Positions 53,855 through 63,613 of a DNA stretch of 64,000 bases are shown here, one piece after another (within the stretch, counting starts at the first letter, position 1; every line of letters starts with the position of its first letter). The DNA is from an uncultured Bacteroidales bacterium (lineage in GTDB: Bacteria; Bacteroidota; Bacteroidia; Bacteroidales; Bacteroidaceae), in assembly GCA_949297215.1 (NCBI GenBank), contig CASFRV010000005.1:38934-102933 (forward strand). The letters run 5' to 3'. The notes beneath the pieces are model-generated. The model was not told the origin of the DNA. It searched no databases and saw only the letters and a list, made by a program, of their open reading frames with translations. A program made the position numbers and the translations under genes.

Positions 53855-55240
53855 TCAATACGTCACGCTGACAGCCAGCGCATAGAGGCGCAGCGGGTCG
53901 CCCCAGAGGGCACAGCTCTCGGCCAGGTGGCGGGCATCGGGCCGCAGGCGGCCGCGAAACACCTCGCGTCCGTTCACCCGCACCACGACGTCGCGGCGCA
54001 CGTCCACCCGCTGCTCGTCGAGATAGAGCAGCAGCCGGCCACCCGTCGCGGGCGTCAGCGTGCGCGCCGAGCGCAAGGGGATGCCCCACTGCGGATCGGC
54101 CTCGACCGTCGTGTAGCTCACGTCGGAGATGCGCAGGTCGACGCTGTTGCCCTGCTGCGTCACCTCATAGCACGTGCGGGCGTCGGCCCGCCCCGACGGG
54201 CGGCGCACCACGCGCAGGCTGCCGAAGCCTTCGCGGCGACAGCCGTCCATGGCATAATCCTCCCAAGCGAAATAAGCGGGCCGGGCGTTGCGCTCGAAGC
54301 GTTTGAGCCAGGGCGTCGTGGGGCTGTAATCGATGCCGTGCCCGCGCCCCGGGATGAGCTCGACGCGATGCTCGTAGCAGCCGGGACGGGCCGCCTGCAA
54401 ACTGTCGAGCACCCGCCCGGCCTCGGCCGTCAGGCGGTTGCGGCCGAAGCCCGCATCGTCGGCTCCCGTGAGCAGCGAGAAAGGCACGCCGGCCAGGTTG
54501 ACAGCCGGCGCGTTGGGCAGGGGCTCTCCGCCCGCCATGGGGCCGGCCGCCGCCCAATAGTCGCCCAGAAAAGCGGCTAGGCGCTGGCTGCCGTAGCCTC
54601 CCTCCGAGATGCCCAGCACGTAGAGGCGGGCAGGATTGACCGAGTCGGACGCCAGCACCTGCCACAGCAGGTGGCGCCAGGCGTAGAGCTTGGCACGCTG
54701 CCACCAGCGATAGTAGCCGCCCTCGTTGGGTATGCGTGGAACGAAATAGACCGACGGGGCGTCGTCGAAGCGCAAGGCCAGCTGCAAGCCCGTGGCCCAC
54801 TCGGCCGCCCGCGGACCGGAGCCGTGCAGATAGAGGTAGAAGGGATAGCCCCGGGCAGGCCTTTGGCCCTTCGTGCCATAGTAGAAAGCCATCGTGGCCG
54901 AGGGTTCCAGGCTGTCGGGCAACGTCCAGCTGCCCCGTGAAGCCTCGCCCAGCGGACGCAGCGGGGAAAGCGGCAGCGGCGAGGCCTCGCGCAACGTGTG
55001 CTGCCACGTCTGCCACACGGCGGCACGCGCCGCCGCCACCTTGCGCCGCGCCAACGGACGCGACGCCACGTCGGAGAGGGTGCCGCCGGCTATGCGCCGG
55101 TGGAAACAGGCCTCAACCTCGCGTTCGAACTGCCCGCCATCGCTTCTGACCCGCCCGGCCGACGAAGCCGGAGCCACAGCTGCCAGCACGGCTGCCAGCA
55201 GGGCCGGCGCCAACGTACGCATCTTGCTTGTATGCTTCAT
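53855..55240 (-). CDS. Secreted alpha/beta-hydrolase (esterase-like)
   Basis: A 461-residue secreted protein (signal peptide to about residue 28). The nucleophile motif is VLGISEGGYGSQRL (Ser212), a GxSxG elbow; the oxyanion region is LYLHGSGPRAAEW and the likely catalytic His is in PGRGHGIDY. These match poly-hydroxybutyrate depolymerase or feruloyl-esterase-like hydrolases. The last 130 residues are beta-rich and may be an appended domain. Natural substrate unknown. It is followed on the same strand by the arginase-family gene. Confidence 0.8.
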   Translation of the reverse strand: MKHTSKMRTLAPALLAAVLAAVAPASSAGRVRSDGGQFEREVEACFHRRIAGGTLSDVASRPLARRKVAAARAAVWQTWQHTLREASPLPLSPLRPLGEASRGSWTLPDSLEPSATMAFYYGTKGQRPARGYPFYLYLHGSGPRAAEWATGLQLALRFDDAPSVYFVPRIPNEGGYYRWWQRAKLYAWRHLLWQVLASDSVNPARLYVLGISEGGYGSQRLAAFLGDYWAAAGPMAGGEPLPNAPAVNLAGVPFSLLTGADDAGFGRNRLTAEAGRVLDSLQAARPGCYEHRVELIPGRGHGIDYSPTTPWLKRFERNARPAYFAWEDYAMDGCRREGFGSLRVVRRPSGRADARTCYEVTQQGNSVDLRISDVSYTTVEADPQWGIPLRSARTLTPATGGRLLLYLDEQRVDVRRDVVVRVNGREVFRGRLRPDARHLAESCALWGDPLRLYALAVSVTY

Positions 55241-55253
55241 GGAGAACGTTTTT

Positions 55254-55994
55254 CTATTTCAGAAAACCCTGATGACGCAGGGCCTCGAAGAGTCCGTCGG
55301 ACATGGCTTCGTTATCGCGCCGGGTGTAACGGATGTCTGTGAAGATCTGAGCCAGCGTTTCCGTGCCGTTGATGCGCACAAACTCGCGGTTCTCGGGCAG
55401 GGCCTCCTTGGCGGCATAGTCGCGCTCGATGGTGGCAGGCGTCACGGGAGCGTAAACCTCGTCGTGGCGCACGGCCGTGAGCGGCAGGCGGTCGGTCTGA
55501 GCGGGATGCTCGGCGGGCCAGCCCAGCGTAATGGTGGCCACGGGCATGACGAGCTGCGGCAGCCGAAGCGCCTCAATGATGGCGAGCGGCTGATACACGG
55601 TGGTGCCAAGGAAGCAAAGGCCCAGCCCCTCAGCCTCGGCAAGGGTGCAGAAGGTCTGGCAGTAGAGCAGCGCATCGGTCGCGGCGTTCATGAAAGAAAG
55701 GAAGTTGTCGTAGCCGGGATCGGCCTTGCGCAGCAGGCACCACTCCGTGGCGCGGTGAAAGTCGGCACAAAACGTCAGTACGACGGGAGCCCCCGTCACC
55801 ATCGGTTGGTTAAAGTGGGCCGGAGCCAGCCGCTGCTTCATCTCGGCCGAGCGCGTCACGACCACGCTGTACAGCTGCATGTTGCCCATCGTCTGCGTGC
55901 GCTCCGATTCTTCGAGCAAACGGTTCAGGAGAGCATCGTCGACATCGCGGTCGGCATATTGGCGTATGGAACGCCTGTTTTGAACAAAATCCAT
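55254..55994 (-). CDS. Nitroreductase family protein
   Basis: A 246-residue flavoprotein of the NfsA/FRP-like nitroreductase family. The N terminus MDFVQNRRSIRQYADRDVDD has the phosphate-binding RRSIRQY pattern for FMN, followed by NMQLYSVVVTR, and the C-terminal half has VATITLGWPAE, which also contacts FMN. Such enzymes reduce quinones or nitroaromatics with NAD(P)H. Its promoter lies just before the tandem repeat at 56034. The physiological substrate is unknown. Confidence 0.88.
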   Translation of the reverse strand: MDFVQNRRSIRQYADRDVDDALLNRLLEESERTQTMGNMQLYSVVVTRSAEMKQRLAPAHFNQPMVTGAPVVLTFCADFHRATEWCLLRKADPGYDNFLSFMNAATDALLYCQTFCTLAEAEGLGLCFLGTTVYQPLAIIEALRLPQLVMPVATITLGWPAEHPAQTDRLPLTAVRHDEVYAPVTPATIERDYAAKEALPENREFVRINGTETLAQIFTDIRYTRRDNEAMSDGLFEALRHQGFLK

Positions 55995-56021
55995 CGTCGG
56001 TAGGTTTTAAAATTACGTATG

Positions 56022-56029
56022 CAAAGATA
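56022..56029 (-). promoter_or_regulatory. -7 element (TATCTTTG) for nitroreductase
   Basis: A minus-strand match to TAnnTTTG, 27 bases upstream of the start codon. Confidence 0.5.
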
Positions 56030-56033
56030 CGTG

Positions 56034-56201
56034 CAAGGCGAGAGAAGCGGAAAGGAAAACGTGTTTTTCTTTCCGCGGCCGAGCCGCAGCCTATCTTGGG
56101 CGAAGCCAAAGATAACACAAGGCGAGAGAAGCGGAAAGGAAAACGTGTTTTTCTTTCCGCAGCCGAGCCGCAGCCTATCTTGGGCGAAGCCAAAGATAAA
56201 T
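56034..56201. repeat. Two-copy 84-bp tandem repeat
   Basis: Copies at 56034-56117 and 56118-56201 are nearly identical. Each contains two imperfect hairpins: GGAAAG-GAAAAC with GTTTTTCTTTCC, and TATCTTGGGC with GCCAAAGATA around GAA. The 84-bp period is a multiple of three, so an open frame runs through on the minus strand giving repeated GFAQDRLRLG, but the frame has no start or conserved context. Confidence 0.85.
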
Positions 56202-56326
56202 GCAAAAGGCAGGAAAGAAAAAGGAACGGACACAACACTCATTTGCATGCGGACCCGTCGGAGCCGTCACCCATCTGCCGGGCCTGCCTCACAGTCTGCC
56301 GCGACACGACGCTCTCCTCCCCCACT

Positions 56327-56345
56327 CCACACCTTATTATATATA
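56327..56345 (-). repeat. TATATATAATAAGGTGTGG motif, copy 3
   Basis: Identical over 19 bases to the copy at 35613-35631 when both are read on the minus strand; copy 1 is at 28634-28650 on the plus strand. Confidence 0.55.
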
Positions 56346-56431
56346 TAACACGCGCGCGATGCGACAAATATGCCGCCCACGGACTGACATATCTGTCAGC
56401 CTCCGACTTTTTTCTCCACGCACGGTAAAGT

Positions 56432-56448
56432 TTGGCACGCAGCTTGTA
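56432..56448 (+). promoter_or_regulatory. Sigma-54-like -24/-12 promoter for dnaK
   Basis: TTGGCACGCAGCTTGTA fits the sigma-54 consensus TTGGCACG-N4-TTGCA at all but one position (T for C in the -12 GC). GG and GT are separated by exactly 10 bases. The predicted start near 56459 leaves a 67-base leader to dnaK. No TAnnTTTG promoter or CIRCE operator is seen in the interval. Confidence 0.6.
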
Positions 56449-56525
56449 TAAGATTAAGCGCGGACGACGCAAGAGCGCCCGCAGAAAACATTCACCAACG
56501 AACAACAAACAAAAAGAATACAGCA

Positions 56526-58436
<1,911 letters not shown>

Positions 58437-58471
58437 GTATCAGTAAACAACGATAACTAACGATATAGAAG

Positions 58472-58506
58472 TAGGGTGTAACTCAATGAGTTACACCCTA
58501 TTTTGT
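58472..58506 (+). terminator. Intrinsic terminator of dnaK
   Basis: A 13-bp stem TAGGGTGTAACTC/GAGTTACACCCTA around AAT followed by TTTTG and more T residues, 35 bases after the stop. It marks the approximate right limit of GC-rich chromosomal DNA. Confidence 0.85.
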
Positions 58507-58634
58507 TTTTAACACTTTCTGATAGATTTGCTTATTTCTCGGATTTTTATTGTATATCTGTGCCGCGATAAAAAAGTAGGAAATCTGCGACAAAAAACAA
58601 ATGGGTTAAATGTAAACAAGTAAATATCAGCATT

Positions 58635-59195
58635 ATGTCAGCAGCAAAGTTTGAAATAAAGCGCAAATGCCAAGTGTGCGGTCAAGAGTTCATTGCCAAG
58701 ACCATAGAATCATGGTATTGTTCCAAACGCAGTTCCAACATTGCGTATAAGCGTAGAAAAGACGAGGAGAAGCGAAACCAACGATTGGATGAGATAGTGA
58801 AGAGCATCCCGAAACACCAAGATTATATTAAGGTGTCGGAAGCCTATGCCCTGTTCGGCATCAGCAAAGATACGCTGTATCGTCTGATACATAAAGGCAC
58901 TATCTCACATATAAATCTTGGCACAAACCAAATCCGTGTCAGCAAAGAAGAACTGCTAAAACTCTATCCGCTACGAAAGAAAGCTCTGGCAAAACCAAAG
59001 CCCATAGCCAAACTGTATAGCTTGGAACCGAAGGACTGTTATACCATCGGTGAAATATCCAAGAAGTTTCATTTAGAAGACAGTACGGTCTATCTACATA
59101 TCCGCAAATACTCTATCCCAACCCGGCAGATTGGTAACTTCGTTTATGTGCCTAAGAAAGAAATTGATAACCTATATAAAGGAATGAAGCAATGA
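58635..59195 (+). CDS. Two-domain helix-turn-helix regulator with zinc-ribbon N terminus
   Basis: A 186-residue DNA-binding protein. An N-terminal CQVCGQEF...WYCSKR segment looks like a degenerate zinc ribbon in which the fourth ligand is Ser. Two excisionase-type (HTH_17/MerR-like) helix-turn-helix units follow: KVSEAYALFGISKDTLYRLI (about residues 68-87) and TIGEISKKFHLEDSTVYLHI (about 138-157). Its stop overlaps the integrase start (ATGA), so it is coupled to the recombinase and probably regulates or assists excision. This arrangement is common in Bacteroidota integrative elements. Confidence 0.75.
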   Translation: MSAAKFEIKRKCQVCGQEFIAKTIESWYCSKRSSNIAYKRRKDEEKRNQRLDEIVKSIPKHQDYIKVSEAYALFGISKDTLYRLIHKGTISHINLGTNQIRVSKEELLKLYPLRKKALAKPKPIAKLYSLEPKDCYTIGEISKKFHLEDSTVYLHIRKYSIPTRQIGNFVYVPKKEIDNLYKGMKQ

Positions 59196-60448
59196 AGAAA
59201 GCGTTGGCCAATACACGAGTTTCGGTAAAACTCCGCAAGTCGGAATACCGTGAGGAATGGTATCTGTATGTGGAAGCCTATCCGGTTTTTCAAGCGGACA
59301 AACCCACTCCCCAAAGAGTGCGTGAATATCTGAACCGTACCATCACCACTCCTATTTGGGATAAGTCACGGAACGCCCGAACGGACAAGGACGGTAAGAC
59401 CACTTATAAACCAAAGCGTGACTTGAACGGCATTATCCAGTGCAAATCACAGTTAGACCAAGAATCGTGTATCTATGCCGACAAGGTAAGGAGCCTACGC
59501 CAAAAGGAATACGATAACGCCTCGCTTTATTCAGAGACCGATGCGGAACAGGCAGAGCAGCTGGAGCGTTCACGTTGCAACTTCATTGAATATTTCGACC
59601 ATGTGCAACGGTTGCGTCACGCCCATAGCTCTGACTCTATTATTATCAACTGGAAGCGTGTGCATGAACTATTGAAAATCTTTGCAAAAGGCGACACCAT
59701 CCTTTTCTCGCAGATAGACTTGAAGCTGATAGAATCATTCCGTATGTTCCTATTGAACGCGCCACAGGGAGGTGGAAAGAAAGGTGTCATTTCGCAAAAT
59801 ACAGCATCCACTTATTTTTCCATATTCAAGGCCGCATTAAAGCAGGCTTTTATTGACGGCTATCTGACGGTTGATATTGGGGCAAAGGTCAAGGGTATTC
59901 AAGGTCAAGAAAGCCGTAGGGAATACCTGACCATTGAAGAACTGAACCGTTTGGCTCAAACTCCATGCGACCCGCTATTGAAACGTGCCGCCCTCTTTTC
60001 AGCACTTACCGGGCTTCGTCATTGTGACATCCAAAAATTGAAGTGGTCAGAGATAGAATTATTCAACGGTGGTTACCGCTTGAACTTCACCCAGCAAAAG
60101 ACCAAAGGCGTTGAGTATATGCCCATATCCGAACAGGCATTTCAATTATGTGGTGAAAGAAAAGACGGTGAACAATTAGTTTTTGCCGGACTGCCCGACC
60201 CTTCATGGATTAACCGTCCGATAAAGAAATGGGTTGCAGAAGCCGGAATAACGAAGCACATCACCTACCATTGCTTTAGGCACTCGTATGCAACCCTGCA
60301 ACTCGCCGGAGGAACAGACATTTATACGGTCAGCAAAATGCTTGGCCATACGAATGTCCGTACAACTCAAGTGTATGCAAAGGTTGTTGATGCTAAAAAG
60401 GAAGAGGCAACAAAGACTATTAAGTTGGATTTACCAACGACAGAATGA
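59192..60448 (+). CDS. Tyrosine recombinase (integrase)
   Basis: A 418-residue site-specific recombinase with the phage-integrase SAM-like N domain and a C-terminal catalytic domain. The catalytic set is visible: Arg276 in TGLRHCDIQ, the HxxR box in YHCFRHSYATLQ (His360, Arg363), the second His in LGHTNVRTT (His386) and the nucleophile Tyr395 in TQVYAKV. It follows the HTH gene with overlapping stop/start. It catalyses integration and excision of the element at a site downstream of dnaK. Confidence 0.95.
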   Translation: MKKALANTRVSVKLRKSEYREEWYLYVEAYPVFQADKPTPQRVREYLNRTITTPIWDKSRNARTDKDGKTTYKPKRDLNGIIQCKSQLDQESCIYADKVRSLRQKEYDNASLYSETDAEQAEQLERSRCNFIEYFDHVQRLRHAHSSDSIIINWKRVHELLKIFAKGDTILFSQIDLKLIESFRMFLLNAPQGGGKKGVISQNTASTYFSIFKAALKQAFIDGYLTVDIGAKVKGIQGQESRREYLTIEELNRLAQTPCDPLLKRAALFSALTGLRHCDIQKLKWSEIELFNGGYRLNFTQQKTKGVEYMPISEQAFQLCGERKDGEQLVFAGLPDPSWINRPIKKWVAEAGITKHITYHCFRHSYATLQLAGGTDIYTVSKMLGHTNVRTTQVYAKVVDAKKEEATKTIKLDLPTTE

Positions 60449-60749
60449 CCTTTATTTACACCTCCACTTATATTATACATCATAAGCCATCTGCATCTTC
60501 ATGTGGGTGGCTTTCTGTTTCTGTGCATTTTTATCTTCATAACCTTATGATTCGATGATGATTTCCTTATGTCGAGAGGCATAAGCGGAAAAATCTAATA
60601 ATGGAATTTATCATTATATCCACTGAGAATCAGCGCATATCGTTTATGACTCTTGTGACTTGCTGATGTTTCTTTATGTGATATTTGTCACCCATAAATC
60701 AGTATTGGGATTTGCCGTTACTTTGCGGCAGAAATCAACTGATAACGAT
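60449..60749. other. Intergenic region inside element
   Basis: Contains a stem AAGCCA/TGGCTT with a following T-rich stretch at about 60484-60515, a probable integrase terminator, and an inverted repeat CTTATG/CATAAG near 60569-60588. No gene is supported; codons upstream of the ATG at 60750 are in frame but lack similarity to the excisionase family. Confidence 0.55.
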
Positions 60750-61109
60750 ATGGAAGACAAGAACATTACATTTGAAGATTTGCCCAAAGCAATGTCATGG
60801 ATGATGGACAAGCTCAATAAACTTGATTCCAAGATTGACGGTCTGAACAACATCCCACAAGTACGGCCTGCCGACCAATGGATGAACCTTAAAGAACTGT
60901 GCGAATACTTGCCCAGCCATCCGGCGGAGCAGACCGTTTACGGATGGACGAGTTGCCACCAAATACCATTTCACAAAAGAGGCAAGCGCATCATGTTCCT
61001 TAAATCAGAGATTGACGCATGGCTTCATGACGGTAAGCGGAAATCACAAAAGGAACTGGCGGAAGAAGCCGCCCAATTCATCAATGCCAAACGAAACAGA
61101 CCGTTCTAA
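60750..61109 (+). CDS. Excisionase-type helix-turn-helix protein
   Basis: A 119-residue protein with an N-terminal helical segment and a C-terminal HTH_17 domain: MNLKELCEYLPSHPAEQTVYGWTSCHQIPFHKRGKRIMF matches the excisionase/MerR-like fold that binds DNA next to the integrase site. The start at 60750 is chosen because the upstream codons encode a hydrophobic run unlike the family. The stop overlaps the next gene's start (TAATG). It is likely a regulator or recombination directionality factor for the element. Confidence 0.72.
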   Translation: MEDKNITFEDLPKAMSWMMDKLNKLDSKIDGLNNIPQVRPADQWMNLKELCEYLPSHPAEQTVYGWTSCHQIPFHKRGKRIMFLKSEIDAWLHDGKRKSQKELAEEAAQFINAKRNRPF

Positions 61110-62485
61110 TGGATTCACTTGACTTGTGCAACAGCATCAGAATGGAGTTCGAGGGTGTCATAGAGAACAAGATACCTTTGGATGTATTTCCTGCCAAGTT
61201 GCAGGACATGATTCTGGCATTGTCACGGCAAGAGAACTATTCCATTGAGTACATGATGGCATCCCTTATTGCGGCAACATCAACGGCTATCGGCAATGCG
61301 GTCAACATCCGTATCCGTGGCGGTTGGGTTAGTAGCCCTATCCTATACATGATATTGGTCGGACGGCCAGGCATGGGTAAAACTCCTCCGCTTGACTTTG
61401 CTTTCCGCCCCATTCGTAAACGTGATGCTAAAGTCATTAAGCAATTCAAGATAAATATGGAAAACTACAATTCCATACTGGAAAGTCAGAAGGGTAAGAA
61501 AGATGAAAGACCGTCATTGCCTCCCAAGCCGATTTTGAAGCGGACAATCATTTCGGACTTCACCCCTGAAGCTCTTATTCGTGCGCTTAACGACAATCCA
61601 AGAGGGGTAACCGTGTATGTGGATGAAATAATGGGAATGTTCAATGCCGTGAATCAATACAGTAAAGGGCAACTGATAGAACAACTTTTGACAGCTTTTA
61701 GCGGTAAGCCTCTTGATGTGTCAAGGTGCAGTATGCCGATACCCATCCATATTGAGCGGCCTTTTATAAATATAGTCGGCACGATGCAGACAACTCGTGT
61801 GCATGAACTGGTCGATAAAGGGTACAAGGACAATGGACTGTTGGATAGGATAATCTTCGTTTATCCCTCATCACAGGAAATATCAGATTGGCAGATTGAC
61901 GAAGATTCCACATCCTCATCGTTTGAGAAATATTCTGCCTTGTGGGAGGATGTAATCAACCGTATTTGCGAGATTTGTTTCATAACAGATGAGAACAACG
62001 ACTACGCTTTACAGAACGTACTGAATTTTTCTCCAGAGGCTGGTGCCTATTTCACCGACTGGCGCAATAACCTAATCCACAAAGTAAATCGAATCAAGGA
62101 TGACGGTTTGGTTGACAGCCGGGTAATGAAAATCCCCATGATTGCAGCACGGTTGGCTTTGGTCTTTCAGATACTCCGATGGGCTTGTGGCGAAGTACAC
62201 AAGGATTTCGTGGATATAGATTCCATCAAGTCGGCCATCAGGCTAAGTTCTTATTTTGAAGACTGTTATTCAAACATACAAAAATTCATGTTGATGGAGA
62301 GTATAGAACCGCAAAAGAAAGAATTGCTTGACAATGTACCTGTCGTGTTTTCTACCGCCGAGGCCATTCAAGCCGGAAAAGAAGTTGGCCTTTCCGAAAG
62401 GTCTGTAATGTATATGTTGGTTAATCTTACAACAAGTAAGGTCATCAAGAAAATCAAGAGGGGAGAATATGAGAAACTGCAATAA
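61109..62485 (+). CDS. DUF3987-like NTPase of mobile element
   Basis: A 458-residue protein of the DUF3987 family, found in Bacteroidota mobile elements in place of VirE/VapE or helicase genes. Near residue 87 is LVGRPGMGKTPPLDFA, a Walker-A-like loop; further features are FTPEALIRALNDNPRGVTVYVDEIMGMF with the Walker-B-like VYVDE, and a C-terminal winged-helix-like region. It probably acts with the primase-like gene downstream in replication of the excised element. Function is inferred from gene context. Confidence 0.8.
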   Translation: MDSLDLCNSIRMEFEGVIENKIPLDVFPAKLQDMILALSRQENYSIEYMMASLIAATSTAIGNAVNIRIRGGWVSSPILYMILVGRPGMGKTPPLDFAFRPIRKRDAKVIKQFKINMENYNSILESQKGKKDERPSLPPKPILKRTIISDFTPEALIRALNDNPRGVTVYVDEIMGMFNAVNQYSKGQLIEQLLTAFSGKPLDVSRCSMPIPIHIERPFINIVGTMQTTRVHELVDKGYKDNGLLDRIIFVYPSSQEISDWQIDEDSTSSSFEKYSALWEDVINRICEICFITDENNDYALQNVLNFSPEAGAYFTDWRNNLIHKVNRIKDDGLVDSRVMKIPMIAARLALVFQILRWACGEVHKDFVDIDSIKSAIRLSSYFEDCYSNIQKFMLMESIEPQKKELLDNVPVVFSTAEAIQAGKEVGLSERSVMYMLVNLTTSKVIKKIKRGEYEKLQ

Positions 62486-62599
62486 GCTATACCATTTGCA
62501 CCTTGCAGTATTTTCAGTTTGCAGTTCCGAATACATTGGTAATCTGCAAAACTGCAACAACTGCAAACTGCACGAGCTGCATTTATAAAAGGAGAAACT

Positions 62600-63607
62600 A
62601 TGACTGAATACCGATTTACGCTCCAAAAATACAAGCGAGGCTCTAAGCTGACCTGCCCTAAGTGCGGAAGGAAACAATGTTTTGTCAAGTATATTGATAT
62701 CGAAGGACAGATTGCGTTTCCTGATTATGTAGGTAGGTGCGACCATGAACATTCGTGCCAATACCATTATAAACCATCGGATTATTTCAAAGATAATCCC
62801 GTTGCATTGGAAGATAGGAAGTCGTGGAAGTCACAAACAAAAATTATGCAACCCAAGCCAACAGATTACATAGACCGTGATATTATGCACCGCTCACTTG
62901 CCAATTATGAACGGAATCCGTTGTACATTTTTCTTTCTGGTGTATTTGGTGAGAAAGAAACATCCCGGCTGTTCAAATTATACTGTGTCGGGACATCTAA
63001 GAAATGGGGAGGCTCCACGGTGTTCTGGCAGATTGACCGACAAGGAAGAGTGCGAGCAGGAAAGATTATGTTATATAATCTGGTGACGGGACATCGGGTA
63101 AAAGAACCGAGAAGTTATGTGAGTTGGGTGCATACGGAATTAGGGCTTGCTCACTTCAATATGAAGCAATGCTTGTTTGGCGAACATCTGTTGGCCGATT
63201 TCCCGGCAAAAGCTGTAGCCATTGTGGAGAGTGAGAAATCTGCTTTAGTGGCCAGCCACTTCATGCCTGACTTTGTTTGGTTGGCGACCGGAGGAATACA
63301 CGGCTGTTTCAAGGCTGACACCGTTGCCGTGTTGAAGAACCGTGCCGTTATACTTTGTCCTGATTTGGGAGCAAAGAAGGTTTGGCAGGAGAAAGCATTG
63401 TCGCTTTCTTCCGTTTGCTCAAAAGTGGTTTTCAGTGAAAAACTGGAGCAGTGTGCTACAGACGAACAGAGGGAAAAGGGATTGGACATAGCTGACTTTC
63501 TGTTGATGACAGACACACCCATGATGACGCTCCAAAAGATGATAAAGCGATGTCCGAGTTTACAAATGCTCATTGACCAATTTCAGTTAGAGTTAGTAGA
63601 ACAATAA
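62600..63607 (+). CDS. Zinc-ribbon/Toprim primase-like protein
   Basis: A 335-residue protein. The N-terminal zinc-binding CPKCGRKQCF...CDHEHSCQYH segment matches the zinc ribbon of primases; the C-terminal half holds a Toprim-type core, VAIVESEKSALVA, then WLATGGIHGCF and VILCPDLGA, with the acidic Glu and Asp of that fold. This DUF6371-like architecture occurs in Bacteroidota integrative elements as a replication gene. It probably primes DNA synthesis at the element's origin together with the DUF3987 protein. Confidence 0.78.
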   Translation: MTEYRFTLQKYKRGSKLTCPKCGRKQCFVKYIDIEGQIAFPDYVGRCDHEHSCQYHYKPSDYFKDNPVALEDRKSWKSQTKIMQPKPTDYIDRDIMHRSLANYERNPLYIFLSGVFGEKETSRLFKLYCVGTSKKWGGSTVFWQIDRQGRVRAGKIMLYNLVTGHRVKEPRSYVSWVHTELGLAHFNMKQCLFGEHLLADFPAKAVAIVESEKSALVASHFMPDFVWLATGGIHGCFKADTVAVLKNRAVILCPDLGAKKVWQEKALSLSSVCSKVVFSEKLEQCATDEQREKGLDIADFLLMTDTPMMTLQKMIKRCPSLQMLIDQFQLELVEQ

Positions 63608-63613
63608 TCAGAT

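Larger units (their letters stand above)
55995..56525. other. Long intergenic region nitroreductase/dnaK
   Basis: No gene is supported. In order it holds the nitroreductase -7 element (56022-56029, minus strand), an 84-bp direct repeat in two copies (56034-56201), the TATATATAATAAGG motif (56327-56345) and a sigma-54-like promoter for dnaK (56432-56448). No CIRCE-type inverted repeat is present before dnaK. Confidence 0.7.

Noticed and set aside
56034-56201. CRISPR-like array
   Set aside because: Only two copies, directly adjacent without spacers, and no cas genes are present.
55925-56248. Minus-strand frame through the 84-bp repeats giving GFAQDRLRLG units
   Set aside because: The frame overlaps the N terminus of the nitroreductase and the repeat is explained better as a non-coding intergenic element.
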